Translations under genes and position numbers: made by a program
Part shown: positions 36,854-46,406 of the stretch, piece by piece
Layout of the letters: each line of letters begins with the position of its first letter
Position numbering within the stretch: position 1 is the stretch's first letter
Assembly: GCA_963842775.1 (NCBI GenBank)
Contig: CAWJHQ010000011.1
Coordinates: 372,001-436,000, forward strand
DNA: 64,000 nucleotides
Source of the DNA: R-RK-3 sp963842775
GTDB lineage: Bacteria; Pseudomonadota; Alphaproteobacteria; Rhizobiales; Rhodomicrobiaceae
Direction of reading: 5' to 3'
The notes under the pieces: generated by a model
What the model was told of the DNA's origin: nothing
Databases searched by the model: none
What the model saw: the letters and a program-made list of their open reading frames with translations, nothing else

Positions 36854-39186
36854 ATGCTGCGGACGGGAATGATCAGACTGAAATTCCTGGCGTGCCTGCT
36901 GATGAGCGCATGCGTCTGGTCCGGGGGGATCGAGACCATGGCGCTCAGCGGCGCCTATGCACAGTCGGGGCCGGCCATCCGGCAAATTCGCGTTGTCGGC
37001 AACAAACGCATCGCTCCGGAAACCGTCAGGAATTACCTCACCTTTCGTGAAGGCGAGCGCTATGACGGACAGAAGGCTGATGAGAGCCTGAAGGCGCTGA
37101 TCGCCACGGGCTTGTTTGAAAACGTCAATATCAGCCAGAATGGCGGCGTCGTGACCGTCAGCCTGAATGAAAGCCCCATCATCAATCAGGTGGTTTTCGA
37201 GGGCAATAAGGAGATCAAGGACACCACGCTTGCGCCGCGAAGTCCAGCTCAAGCCGCGCTCGGTGTTCTCGCGCGCCAAGGTGCAGGCCGACGTCCAGCG
37301 CATTCTCGACGTTTACCGCCGCTCCGGCTATTACGCCGTCCAGGTCGACGCGCAGATCATTCAGCTCGACAATGATCGCGTCAACCTCGCCTTCGTGATC
37401 CAGGAAGGCCAGGAAACCAAGGTTCTGAACATTGCTTTCATCGGCAACCGCGCCATGTCGGACTCGCAGCTCCGTAGCGTGGTGACGACGACCGAAACCA
37501 ATTTCCTCAGCTTCCTCAAGTCGACCGACGTCTACGACCCCGACCGCCTCAATCTCGATCGCGAATTGCTGCGCCGCTATTACCTCAAGAACGGCTATGC
37601 CGATGCGCGCGTTGTCTCCGCTGTCGCCGATCTCGATCGCGAAGGCAAAGGCTTCTTCCTCACCTTTACCGTCGAAGAGGGCGAACTCTATCGGTTCGGC
37701 AATGTCGACATCGAATCGACGCTGCCGTCGATCGACCCGGCTTCGTTGCAAAGCGAGGTTCTGACCCCGCGCGGCGAGATCTACAATGCCGAGCAGATCG
37801 ACAACATCGACCGAAAAGCTGACCCTTGCCGTAGCGGAACGCGGTTACGCTTTCGGCCAGATCCGTCCGCGGGTGGACCGTGATCCGATCGGGCGCACCA
37901 TCAGCGTCGTCTATGTGGTCGAGCAGGGTCCCCGGGTCTATATTGAGCGTATCAACATCGTCGGTAACGCCCGGACGCGAGACTATGTGGTCCGCCGCGA
38001 AATTCGCCTGGCTGAAGGCGATGCTTATAATCGCCTGCTCGCCGAGCAAGCCCGCGTGCGTCTGCAGAAGCTGAACTTCTTCAAGTCCGTCAAGCTGACG
38101 CGCGAACAGGGCTCCACGCCGGACCGCGTCATCCTGAACTTCCTGGTGGAAGAGCAACCGACAGGCGAACTGTCGCTGGCAGGCGGCTATTCTTCCAGCG
38201 TCGGACCGTATTGCCGAGATTTCCTATACGGAGCGCAATCTGCTGGGCAAAGGCCAGTTCCTGCGGGTCAAATTGTCGGGCAGTTTCGAGAGTGCCCAGA
38301 TCGATTTGAGCTTCACCGAACCGCGCTTCCTCGATCGGAATATGTCGGCCGGCTTCGACCTGTTCCACAAGGAAAACGACTTCAGCGACCAGTCCGGCTT
38401 CGAACAGCGCAAGACCGGTGGAACGCTTCGCGTCGGCTTCGCCTTGACGGAAAATGTCTGGTTGCAGCCCAGCTACAGCTTGGTGCTGGACGAGGTATTC
38501 AACGTCGATGATGAGGCTTCGGAAGCGATTCAGCAGGTCGGCCGACATTGGTGAACGCCTCATCTCCTCCGCTGGATACTCACTGACCTATGACACGCGC
38601 AACAATCGCCTCAACCCGACTCGCGGCTTGTTCTTTGCGCTGACCAACGAACTTGCGGGCCTTGGTGGCGACGCAAACTATCTGCAAACCATTGTCGAAG
38701 GGCGTGGTTATTATCCTATCTATGAAGGCATTACGCTGGTCGGACGCTTGATCGGCGGCCACATCGTCGGCTATGGCGGTCAGGACGTGCTGGCGGTCGA
38801 TGCTTTCTTCAAAGGTGGCGAGACGATCCGCGGCTTCGATACGGCCGGTATCGGTCCGAGAGCGTTACGGGACGACGGCAGATGACTCGATGCTATCGGC
38901 GGTAACATATTCTACGCAGGTACGATCGAACTTCGGTTCCCGATCCCGTTCCTGCCGGAAGAGCTTGGGTTCAGCGGCGCCATATTTCGCCGATGCTGGT
39001 TCGCTGTTTGACTCCGACTTCGAGGGCGCCATCAATAATGACGATGTCCTCCGCTCATCGGTCGGTGCGAGCTTGTTGTGGAATTCGCCGGTCGGACCGC
39101 TTCGCGCAGACTTCGCCTATGTCTTGACCAAGGCGGATTTCGACGAAGAGGAATTCTTCCGCTTCGGCGCAACGACCAAGTTCTAA
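36854..39186 (+). CDS. bamA: Outer membrane assembly factor BamA (multiple frame breaks)
   Basis: BamA is the beta-barrel core of the outer-membrane protein insertion machine. A signal peptide (MLRTGMIRLKF to AYAQSG) leads to POTRA domains beginning IRQIRVVGNKRI, with repeats such as VFEGNKEIKD, IAFIGNRAMSD, VDIESTLPS and RINIVGNARTRD, and then the barrel with GGYSSSVGP, ERNLLGKGQ, RGFDTAGIGPR and the final RFGATTKF ending in an aromatic, as required. The frame changes near 37231, 37810, 38209, 38540, 38858-38887 and 38987, each explained by an added base (the fifth by three in total). Corrected length is about 775 residues. Nothing functional is missing, so error is likelier than decay. Confidence 0.93.
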
Positions 39187-39260
39187 AAAACGGGTCGACG
39201 GCAATTTTCGCGAAGGCCCCGACTGGCGGGGCCTTCGTCATTTTCGAAATCGACGAAGAC

Positions 39261-40325
39261 ATGGAACATCCAGGTTTCTACGATCGCGCCGGCCCTTTCT
39301 CACTGGCGCGGATCGCCGCGGAAAGCGGAGCCGAACTCGCCGACCCGAGCCGCGCAACAGCCCTTGTCACGGATATCCGCCCGCTCGACGCGGCAGGTTC
39401 CGCCGACATCGCCTTTCTCGACAATCCGAAATATCTGTCGCAGCTTGCCGAGACCAAGGCCGGCGCCTGCTTCGTTCAGCCGAAGCATGCCGCGCGCGCC
39501 CCAGCAGGAACGGCGATGCTGCTGTCGCCGGAACCGTACCGCGCCTATGCGAAAACCCTCGCGCTCTTCTACCCCGATGCCGGCGCCCCGCAAACGGTGG
39601 CTGGCGCCCCGGATGCCGCCCATATCGACGCCAGTGCCCGGCTGGAAGACAATGTGACGGTCGAGCCGGGCGCGATCATCGGCCCCGAAGCCCAGATCGG
39701 CTCGGGCACGCGCATCGCCGCCGGGGCCGTCATCGGCTATCGCTGCGCCATCGGGCGAAACTGCTTTATCGGCCCGCGCGCGGTTATCACTCACGCCTTG
39801 ATCGGCAATAATGTCATCATCCATGCGGGTGTGGCGATCGGCCAGGACGGCTTCGGCTTTGCGATGGGCCGCGAAGGTCACTTGAAAGTCCGCCAGATCG
39901 GGCGTGTCATCATCCAGGATTGGGTGGAAATCGGCGCCAACAGCGCCGTCGACCGGGGCGCCCTGCGCGACACGATCATCGGCGAGGGGACGAAGATTGA
40001 TAATCTCGTTCAGATTGGCCATAACGTGATGGTCGGCAGGCATTGCGTGATCGTCGCGCAAGTGGGGATTTCCGGGAGTTCCATTCTGGAGGATTTCGCG
40101 GTGATGGGCGGCCAGAGCGGCACGGTGGGGCATATCACCATCGGCGCGGGCGCGCAGGTCGCCGGGAACAGTGGCGTGGCGGAAAGCATTCCTCCCGGCC
40201 AGCGCTGGGGAGGCACCCCGGCGAAGCCGCTGAAGAACTGGGCGCGCGAAATCGCGCTGATGAAACGCTTGGTGGACAAGCTCGGCGGTAAGCAGCTGAG
40301 GGATTTGGACAAATTAGGTGACTGA
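39261..40325 (+). CDS. lpxD: UDP-3-O-(3-hydroxyacyl)glucosamine N-acyltransferase
   Basis: LpxD adds the second acyl chain in lipid A synthesis, in the cytoplasm. After the N-terminal uridine-binding domain (VTDIRPLDAAGSADIAFLDNPKY), a left-handed beta-helix of hexapeptide repeats runs from about residue 110 to 320. The catalytic His region is IIHAGVAIGQDGFGFA, and NSAVDRGALRDTIIGEG and KIDNLVQIGHNVMVG follow. A C-terminal helix closes the trimer. The ATG at 39261 has no strong site but is the first plausible one; the upstream extension comes from the bamA frame. Its 354 residues are normal. fabZ follows 45 bases later. Confidence 0.96.
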   Translation: MEHPGFYDRAGPFSLARIAAESGAELADPSRATALVTDIRPLDAAGSADIAFLDNPKYLSQLAETKAGACFVQPKHAARAPAGTAMLLSPEPYRAYAKTLALFYPDAGAPQTVAGAPDAAHIDASARLEDNVTVEPGAIIGPEAQIGSGTRIAAGAVIGYRCAIGRNCFIGPRAVITHALIGNNVIIHAGVAIGQDGFGFAMGREGHLKVRQIGRVIIQDWVEIGANSAVDRGALRDTIIGEGTKIDNLVQIGHNVMVGRHCVIVAQVGISGSSILEDFAVMGGQSGTVGHITIGAGAQVAGNSGVAESIPPGQRWGGTPAKPLKNWAREIALMKRLVDKLGGKQLRDLDKLGD

Positions 40326-40370
40326 CATACCCCTTGGACAAACAGCCGATGACCCCACGGAGCGCTCACC

Positions 40371-40865
40371 ATGACTGAGGCAGCCTCTAAAGAGACGCTC
40401 GGAACGGCGGATATCGCGCGCGTTCTGAAACTTCTGCCGCACCGCTACCCGTTCCTGATGATCGACCGCATCGTCGATATTGACGGCGACAATTCCGCGA
40501 CCGGCATCAAGAGCGTCACCATCAACGAGCCCTTTTTCCAGGGCCATTTCCCGAACTTTCCGATCATGCCCGGCGTCCTGCTGATCGAGGGCATGGCCCA
40601 GACGGCCGGCGCGATCTGCGTCGCGGCGCTCGGCGAGACCTACCATCCGCACGTCGTCTATTTCATGTCTATCGACAGGGCCAAGTTCCGCCGGCCGGTA
40701 CTCCCAGGCCACACCGTTCATTATCACGTCCGCAAGATCCGCAATCGCGGTCCGGTCTGGCGGTTCGCCTGCGAGGCGAAGGTGGACGGTGCACTGGTCG
40801 CGGAAGGCGAGATCAGCGCCATGATCGTCGATCCCACCAAAGTACAGCAGGATCAGGCCGGCTGA
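40371..40865 (+). CDS. fabZ: 3-hydroxyacyl-ACP dehydratase FabZ
   Basis: FabZ dehydrates 3-hydroxyacyl-ACP in fatty acid elongation and balances the acyl pool with LpxA/LpxD. The hot-dog fold shows LLPHRYPFLMIDRI, the catalytic His in FFQGHFPNFPIMPGVLLIEGMAQ (Glu in LIEG), and VYFMSIDRAKFRRPVLPGH. Its 164 residues are normal. The stop overlaps the lpxA start by one base (TGATG), showing translational coupling. Confidence 0.97.
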   Translation: MTEAASKETLGTADIARVLKLLPHRYPFLMIDRIVDIDGDNSATGIKSVTINEPFFQGHFPNFPIMPGVLLIEGMAQTAGAICVAALGETYHPHVVYFMSIDRAKFRRPVLPGHTVHYHVRKIRNRGPVWRFACEAKVDGALVAEGEISAMIVDPTKVQQDQAG

Positions 40866-41698
40866 TGGACACCGTCATGCGTGAAGCCGGCGCGATAAGC
40901 GGCGACGCTAAAATTCATCCGGCGGCGATCATCGAGCCGGGCGCGACGATCGGCGCGGGCGTGGAAATCGGACCGTTCTCGGTCATCGGCCCGGAAGTGG
41001 TGCTTGCCGACAATGTCCGCATCCATCCGCATGTCGTCATCGCCGGCAAGACCGAAATCGGCGAGGGCACGCAGATCTTCCCCTTCGCCTCGCTCGGCCA
41101 GGCGCCGCAGGACCGCAAATTTCGCGGCGAGGACAGCCGTCTCATCATCGGCTCGGGCAATGTGATCCGCGAATATGTGACGATGAACCCCGGCACGGAA
41201 CAGGGCGGCCTCGTCACCCGCATCGGCAATAACGGCCTGTTCCTCACCGGTGCGCATGTCGCGCATGACTGCCAGATCGGCAACAGCGTGCTGCTGGTCA
41301 ACAACGCCACCATCGGCGGCCATTGCGTCATCGAGGATTTCGCCAGCGTCGGCGGGCTGTCGGCGGCGCATCAGCATGTCCGCATCGGCGCCTACGCCTT
41401 TATCGGCGGCATGTCGGGCGTCGAAAACGACGTGATCCCCTTCGGCATCGCGCTGGGCAATCGCGCCCATCTCGCCGGACTGAACATTGTCGGCCTGAAG
41501 CGTCACAATTTCGACCGCGAGCAGATCCACGGGCTGCGCAAGGCCTATCGCATGCTGTTCGCCACCGAAGGCACGCTGCTGGAGCGGATGGACGACGTGG
41601 AGAAGATGTTCAGCGAGGACCCGCATGTGAAGCGGATCGTGCAGTTCATCAAGGCCGAGTCGGGCCGCTCGCTTTGCGTGCCCCGCAATGGCTCCTGA
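40865..41698 (+). CDS. lpxA: Acyl-ACP--UDP-N-acetylglucosamine O-acyltransferase
   Basis: LpxA catalyses the first lipid A step. The N-terminal beta-helix consists of hexapeptide repeats from HPAAIIEPGATIGAGVEIGPF. The catalytic His is in LFLTGAHVAHDCQIGNS, the GGLSAAHQHVRIG and GMSGVENDVIPFGIALGNRA blocks follow, and the helical C-terminal domain contains HNFDREQIHGLRKAYRMLF. Its 277 residues are slightly long. It overlaps fabZ at the start and lpxI at the end (11 bases). Confidence 0.97.
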   Translation: MDTVMREAGAISGDAKIHPAAIIEPGATIGAGVEIGPFSVIGPEVVLADNVRIHPHVVIAGKTEIGEGTQIFPFASLGQAPQDRKFRGEDSRLIIGSGNVIREYVTMNPGTEQGGLVTRIGNNGLFLTGAHVAHDCQIGNSVLLVNNATIGGHCVIEDFASVGGLSAAHQHVRIGAYAFIGGMSGVENDVIPFGIALGNRAHLAGLNIVGLKRHNFDREQIHGLRKAYRMLFATEGTLLERMDDVEKMFSEDPHVKRIVQFIKAESGRSLCVPRNGS

Positions 41699-42581
41699 GC
41701 CGCGCCCGGCGGCGGCGCGGGGCGGCGAAATAGGCGATGCAATGGATGCGCTGCCGTCCCGCATCGGCGTGGTGGCGGCGGGCGGATCGATACCGGCCGC
41801 GGTCTGCGAAGCGGCGCTCGCCAGAGGCATCGAGGTGCATGTCGTCGCGCTCAAGGGCCAGGCCGAGCCCGGATTGTCGCGCCATCCGCATCGCTGGGTG
41901 CGGCTCGGCCAGGTCGGCCACATGCTCGGCGCGCTGCGTGACGCAAAATGCCGGGATATCGTTTTTGTCGGCAGCCTGCGCCGTCCCGATCTATGGAAGG
42001 CGGGCATCGATTTCGGCCTGATCCGCCATCTGCCGACGATACTGAGCCTTACACGCGGCGGCGACGATACGGTGCTGAAGCGCGTCGTCCGCTTTTTCGA
42101 GGCGCAAGGTTTTCGCGTGCGGGGCGCGCATGAGATCGCCCCGACGCTGCTGGCCCCCGGTGGCCCCTTCGGCGGCATCGCGCCTTCGCCCGAGGATGAG
42201 CAGGATATCGCGCATGCCCTCGCCCTGCTGGGCGTGCTGGGGCCATTCGATGTCGGCCAGGCCGTCGTCGTCGCGCGCGGCCATGTGCTCGCCATCGAAG
42301 CGGCCGAGGGCACCGACGAAATGCTGAAGCGCTGCGGCGCCTTGCGGCAATGGGGCGGGCATAAACGCTCCGGCGTTCTGGTCAAAGCGCCTAAGCCCGG
42401 CCAGGAGCTGCGCGTCGATATGCCGGTCATTGGGCCGCGCACGGTCGAATTGGCGGCGGCCGCGGGGCTCGCGGGGATTGCGGTTGGCCAGGGAAAAGTT
42501 ATGATCGCAGATCAGGCCGATATGGTTAGCCTTGCCGACCGCCACCATATTTTCGTGACCGGCACCCAGCTTGCGGGCTGA
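41688..42581 (+). CDS. lpxI: UDP-2,3-diacylglucosamine pyrophosphatase LpxI
   Basis: LpxI is the alphaproteobacterial replacement for LpxH and hydrolyses UDP-2,3-diacyl-GlcN to lipid X. The N-terminal domain has GVVAAGGSIPAAVCEAALARG and GHMLGALRDAKCRDIVFVGSLRRPD. The C-terminal catalytic domain has GIAPSPEDEQDIAHAL, FDVGQAVVVARGHVLAIEAAEGTDEML and the Asp-containing ends GVLVKAPKPGQELRVDMPVIGP and AAAGLAGIAVGQGKVMIAD. Its 297 residues include about 18 extra at the N-terminus; an internal ATG at 41742 (MDALPSRIG) is an alternative start. It lies in the lpxA-lpxI-lpxB order usual for the group. Confidence 0.95.
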   Translation: MAPEPRPAAARGGEIGDAMDALPSRIGVVAAGGSIPAAVCEAALARGIEVHVVALKGQAEPGLSRHPHRWVRLGQVGHMLGALRDAKCRDIVFVGSLRRPDLWKAGIDFGLIRHLPTILSLTRGGDDTVLKRVVRFFEAQGFRVRGAHEIAPTLLAPGGPFGGIAPSPEDEQDIAHALALLGVLGPFDVGQAVVVARGHVLAIEAAEGTDEMLKRCGALRQWGGHKRSGVLVKAPKPGQELRVDMPVIGPRTVELAAAAGLAGIAVGQGKVMIADQADMVSLADRHHIFVTGTQLAG

Positions 42582-42689
42582 CTGTTCCGCCTCATCTGCG
42601 GCCGCTCACATGTTGCGCTGGGCTCTGGTGCCTCGATCCGGACGCGGGGCTACAGCCGAAGTTGGAAAAATTGATGCATAAGCAAATAA

Positions 42690-42802
42690 CTGGAGCATTT
42701 TCCAGCAAAGTGGCCACCGGTTTGCGTCGCGAAAATGCGACCAGAGAGACAGAAGAGCACAGCAGCCCCGTTCCAATTCAATCGGAACGGAAAAGGCTCC
42801 AG
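42690..42802. repeat. RIME-like palindromic repeat, copy B (lpxI-lpxB)
   Basis: CTGGAGC (42690-42696) to GGCTCCAG (42795-42802) bounds blocks that match copy A at 30414: CAAAGTGGCCACCGGTTTGCG, GCGAAAATGCGACCAGA and ATTCAATCGGAACGG. The ends changed together (CTAGAGC to CTGGAGC, GCTCTAG to GCTCCAG), keeping the terminal pairing. Confidence 0.8.
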
Positions 42803-42854
42803 AAGCGCTGGCACGTGAACGAAGTGAGTGTGCCGGTGCACTAGGGAGACCGAT

Positions 42855-44054
42855 TTGAAGCCAAGATCGCGCCGCATATTCATCGTCGCGGGCGAGCATT
42901 CCGGAGATCTTCTCGGCGGTAAGCTCATGGCGGCGATGAAGCAGAAGTCGGAAACTCCGATCCTCTTCACCGGCGTCGGCGGTGAGATGATGGAAGCCGA
43001 GGGGCTGCGTTCGATCTTCCCCTTGTCCGACGTCGCCGTGATGGGGCCGCTGGCTATTCTGGCGCGGCTGCCGAAGCTCGTGCGGCGCGTCTATCAGGCC
43101 GTCGAAGCCGCGCTGGCGGCGGAGCCGGACGGCGTCATTATCATCGACAGCCCCGAATTCACCCACCCGATCGCCAAGCGCATCCGCAAGAAGAAGCCGC
43201 TCGTACCGATCATCGATTATGTGTCTCCGACCGTCTGGGCCTGGCGTCCCGGGCGCGCCAAGAAGATGCGCCCCTATGTCGACCATCTGATGGCGCTGCT
43301 GCCCTTCGAGCCCGAGGCGCATCGGCGGCTGGGCGGGCCGGTCTGCAGCTATGTCGGCCATCCGATGATCGAGAAGCTGGATTGGATCAAGGGGCTGGAC
43401 GGGGCCGAGCTGAGCAGCCGGCTTGGTCTCGATCCGGGCAAGCCGGTGCTCTTGGTGCTGCCCGGCAGCCGTCAGACCGAAGTGAGGCGGTTGATGCAGC
43501 CCTTCGGCGAGGCGGTCGGCCTCATTCAAAAGCAGGCAGGGCCGCTCGAAGTGATCGTCCCGGTGGTCGCCTCGGTGCGTCCGCTGATCGAGGAGGCACT
43601 GCGTGCATGGCCGATCACGCCGCACCTGGTGGCTGGCGAGAGCGACAAGTTCAAGGCGTTCCGCATCGGCAAAGCCGCGCTCGCCGCCTCGGGAACGGTT
43701 ACGCTGGAACTTGGCCTGGCCGGCGTGCCGATGGTCGTGGCTTACAAGGTCGACGAGCTGTTCTCGCGGTTGCGCTTTCTGTTGAAGGTGCCGTCTGTCG
43801 TGCTCGCCAATCTTGTGCTGGGTGAAAATATCTTCCCCGAGCTGCTGCAGGAAAATTGCACGGCTGAAAAACTCGCCGAGGCGACCGTGCCGCTGCTCGC
43901 CGATACGCCTGAGCGGGCCTGCCAGCTTGCCGGTCTTGACCGGATCGCGAGCAAAATGCTCCTCGACGGCACGACGCCGAGTGAGCGCGCCGCCGAAACG
44001 GCGATCGCCCTCATCGAGGCTGGGATTCAGAAGCGCCTATCGGTGCCGCGCTAA
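42855..44054 (+). CDS. lpxB: Lipid-A-disaccharide synthase (TTG start)
   Basis: LpxB condenses UDP-2,3-diacyl-GlcN with lipid X (GT-B fold, family 19). The sequence shows RRIFIVAGEHSGDLLGG, the GVGGEMMEAEGL block, IDSPEFTHPIAKRIRK, YVSPTVWAWRPGRAKKM, LPCLPFEP-like LLPFEPEAHRR, LVLPGSRQTEVRRL and GTVTLELGLAGVPMVVAYK. A TTG at 42855 with AGGGAG 6-7 bases upstream (42843-42848) gives the natural N-terminus. The ATG at 42828 lies in repeat DNA and is rejected as start. Its 399 residues are normal. Confidence 0.95.
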   Translation: MKPRSRRIFIVAGEHSGDLLGGKLMAAMKQKSETPILFTGVGGEMMEAEGLRSIFPLSDVAVMGPLAILARLPKLVRRVYQAVEAALAAEPDGVIIIDSPEFTHPIAKRIRKKKPLVPIIDYVSPTVWAWRPGRAKKMRPYVDHLMALLPFEPEAHRRLGGPVCSYVGHPMIEKLDWIKGLDGAELSSRLGLDPGKPVLLVLPGSRQTEVRRLMQPFGEAVGLIQKQAGPLEVIVPVVASVRPLIEEALRAWPITPHLVAGESDKFKAFRIGKAALAASGTVTLELGLAGVPMVVAYKVDELFSRLRFLLKVPSVVLANLVLGENIFPELLQENCTAEKLAEATVPLLADTPERACQLAGLDRIASKMLLDGTTPSERAAETAIALIEAGIQKRLSVPR

Positions 44055-44083
44055 GCGGTGAATGCAATCAGCACATTAGGTGC

Positions 44084-44482
44084 TTAGTCCCCGGAGCCGT
44101 GGTGAGTGTCGACCAGTATGTTTGGTTCCGAACTATTCTCGACGCCTGACGGTCGAAACGCCTGTGTCAGAAATCGGCAGTTCAGGTCCGACAACGTGAT
44201 GGCAAACAGGCGGGCGAGCTCCGTTCGCCGGGCCATATAATCCTGTTCGGCGGAATCCGGGTCCGCTCTCCGAAACTCATCTGCTGAACATGCGACCGCG
44301 AAGGCATACGGACGCTGCGCGGCATCCAGCCTCAGGGACGCGGCAACGCTGTTCACCTGTTCGGCCGTATAAAAGGGGCTTTTCCCGTAGCGCCGGGTCA
44401 GAATATGCGGAAGTTGCCGGATGATTGGCCGCAACTTCCGCCGACGGAAAACATCCGCAATAAACCCCATCACCGCTATCAC
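44084..44482 (-). CDS. Conserved small protein of unknown function (DUF6559-like)
   Basis: This 132-residue protein begins with a basic segment (FRRRKLRPIIRQLPHILTRRYGKSPFYTAEQV) and a helical middle (VNSVAASLRLDAAQRPYAFAVACSADEF), then a charged tail. The N-terminal pattern is like small proteobacterial proteins grouped as DUF6559, for which no role is established. There are no membrane helices or signal peptide. It is convergent with lpxB (29 bases between stops). The family call rests on a short pattern only. Confidence 0.55.
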   Translation of the reverse strand: MIAVMGFIADVFRRRKLRPIIRQLPHILTRRYGKSPFYTAEQVNSVAASLRLDAAQRPYAFAVACSADEFRRADPDSAEQDYMARRTELARLFAITLSDLNCRFLTQAFRPSGVENSSEPNILVDTHHGSGD

Positions 44483-44605
44483 CTCCGAGCTCCGCTTCAG
44501 CCAAGTCTAAACTGACGGAGCAAATGCCGGAAGTTCAATGCGCCGCCCTCCCAGGGATAGCGGCTTTCTTCATCGGGGACATCACCTGTACGTGTGACGT
44601 CTGGC

Positions 44606-44638
44606 GCGAGAGCTCGCCGTGAAAGGGGAAGCTCTCGC
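44606..44638. repeat. Inverted repeat downstream of gltA
   Basis: GCGAGAGCT (44606-44614) pairs perfectly with AGCTCTCGC (44630-44638), with a 15-base loop, about 30 bases past the gltA stop on the minus strand. There is no T-run; it is possibly a Rho-associated or stabilising 3' hairpin. Confidence 0.5.
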
Positions 44639-44668
44639 CATGAGGCGGATATTTGAGGGCGATGAAGC

Positions 44669-46003
44669 TCAGCGCTGCCCGACCGGCACATAATCGCGAA
44701 GCGCGGGGCCTGTATAGAGCTGGCGCGGACGGCCGATGCGCTGATCCGGGTCCTCGATCATCTCCTTCCACTGGGCGATCCAGCCGACCGTGCGCGCGAT
44801 GGCGAACAGCACGGTGAACATCGAGGTCGGGAAGCCGAGCGCCTTCAGCGTGATGCCCGAATAGAAGTCGATATTGGGATAGAGCTTCTTCTCGACGAAA
44901 TAATCATCCTCAAGCGCGATGCGCTCCAGCTCCATCGCCACCTGCAGCAGCGGATCGTTGTGGATGCCGACAATGTCCAGCACCTCGCGGCAGGTCTTCT
45001 GCATCACGCGGGCGCGCGGGTCGTAATTCTTATAGACCCGGTGGCCGAAGCCCATCAGCCGGAACGGATCGTCCTTGTCCTTCGCCTTCTTGATGTATTC
45101 GGGGATCCGATCGACCGTGCCGATCTCCATCAGCATCTTCAGCGCCGCCTCGTTGGCGCCGCCATGCGCCGGCCCCCACAGGCAGGCGATGCCGGCGGCG
45201 ATGCAGGCGAAGGGGTTGGCGCCCGAGGATGAGGCCAGCCGCACGGTCGAGGTGGAGGCGTTCTGCTCGTGATCGGCATGCAGCAGGAAGATGCGGTCCA
45301 TCGCGCGCGACAGGATCGGGTTGACCCGGTATTCGTCGCAAGGGACGGCAAAGCTCATATAGAGAAAATTGGAGGCGTATTCGAGGTCGTTGCGCGGATA
45401 GATGAAGGGCTGGCCGATGGAATATTTATAGGCCATCGCGGCGATGGTCGGCATTTTGGCGATCATGCGGATCGCGGCGATATCGCGCTGCACCGGATCG
45501 TTGATGTCGGTGCTGTCATGATAGAAGGCCGACAGCGCGCCGACCACGCCGACCATGACGGCCATCGGATGCGCGTCACGGCGGAACCCGGTATAGAACC
45601 GGTTCATCTGCTCATGCAGCATCGTGTGATAGGTGACGCGGTTCTTGAAATCGGCATATTGCTCCACGTTCGGCAGATCGCCGTAAAGCAACAGGTGGCA
45701 GGTTTCGAGGAAATTGCCCTGCTCCGCGAGCTGCTCGATCGGGTAGCCGCGATGCAGGAGAATGCCCTCCTCACCATCGATGAAGGTGATGTCGGAACGG
45801 CAGCTGCCGGTGGACGTATAGCCCGGATCATAGGTGAAGCAGCCGGTTTGCCCGTAGAATTTGGAGATGTCGACGACGTCCGGTCCCAGCGTGCCTGAAT
45901 AGACCGGGAACTGGACTTGCTTTCCGTCGATTGAAAAAGTCGCCTGTGATTTCGGCGTGAGCTTGTCTTTCTCCTGCGCCGGGACCGAGCCCATAAGGGT
46001 CAT
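44669..46003 (-). CDS. gltA: Citrate synthase
   Basis: This is the TCA-cycle entry enzyme, of the hexameric type II bacterial kind. An N-terminal beta domain (FSIDGKQVQFPVYSGTLGPDVVDI) is followed by the catalytic helices: VEKKLYPN-like FVEKKLYPNIDFYSGITLKALG, the His in ACLWGPAHGGANEAAL, the oxaloacetate-binding MGFGHRVYKNYDPRA, and LHADHEQNASTSTVRL. Its 444 residues are slightly long. In rhizobia, gltX usually lies directly upstream of gltA on the same strand; here only a gltX tail is present (46149-46406). Confidence 0.97.
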   Translation of the reverse strand: MTLMGSVPAQEKDKLTPKSQATFSIDGKQVQFPVYSGTLGPDVVDISKFYGQTGCFTYDPGYTSTGSCRSDITFIDGEEGILLHRGYPIEQLAEQGNFLETCHLLLYGDLPNVEQYADFKNRVTYHTMLHEQMNRFYTGFRRDAHPMAVMVGVVGALSAFYHDSTDINDPVQRDIAAIRMIAKMPTIAAMAYKYSIGQPFIYPRNDLEYASNFLYMSFAVPCDEYRVNPILSRAMDRIFLLHADHEQNASTSTVRLASSSGANPFACIAAGIACLWGPAHGGANEAALKMLMEIGTVDRIPEYIKKAKDKDDPFRLMGFGHRVYKNYDPRARVMQKTCREVLDIVGIHNDPLLQVAMELERIALEDDYFVEKKLYPNIDFYSGITLKALGFPTSMFTVLFAIARTVGWIAQWKEMIEDPDQRIGRPRQLYTGPALRDYVPVGQR

Positions 46004-46148
46004 CGCTCGTCTCCTCAGTCATGTTGGTTTGTGGCTGCCAGCGCCACATTGTCAGCAAATTGCTGCAGCGCATAGCACGTTAATTTTGCAACGCAATAAT
46101 AAATGGCTGGTTTCGGCGGACGTCGCAAGTGACAGATGCGGCGATCCG

Positions 46149-46406
46149 TTACACCCCGCTTTCCTGGCAAGCAGCGTTATCGAGGCGCCGCTTGGTCCGC
46201 AGCTGCCCCAGCCACTCCTCACGGCCCAGAACGAAGGGCACGTCGAATATGCCGGGCGACACACTACGCCCAGTCAAAGCAGTGCGCAACGGCCCCGCAA
46301 CATCGCCAAGGGCGGTCACATGAAGTTGTAAAGTGACAAGGAGGGAAGGGGTTCCCGGGTGACGGCGTGGAGAGCCATCTCCGTCACCGAGACGCCATGC
46401 GCTCAT
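46149..46406 (-). pseudogene. gltX: 3' remnant of glutamyl-tRNA synthetase
   Basis: An 85-codon ORF ends with about 60 residues that match only the anticodon-binding C-terminus of GltX: GDVAGPLRTALTGRSVSPGIFDV, then VLGREEWLGQLR. The first 25 or so codons (MSAWRLGDGDGSP...) are unlike GltX and overlap the stop of the glycosyltransferase gene by an ATGA. The rest of gltX (over 400 residues, with HIGH and KMSKS motifs) is absent from the window. The position upstream of gltA is where rhizobial gltX lies, so this looks like the stump left by a replacement or deletion. A functional copy must lie elsewhere. Confidence 0.8.

Noticed and set aside
36854..39186. Programmed frameshifting in bamA
   Set aside because: Six or more breaks with no shared slippery site or stimulatory structure, while homologues need none; extra bases are the simpler cause.
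40853..42442. 529-codon minus-strand ORF across lpxA-lpxI
   Set aside because: Covers two well-supported plus-strand genes and has no recognisable motifs.
44497..44691. Small minus-strand ORF after gltA
   Set aside because: Overlaps the gltA end and an inverted repeat, with no ribosome site or conserved pattern.
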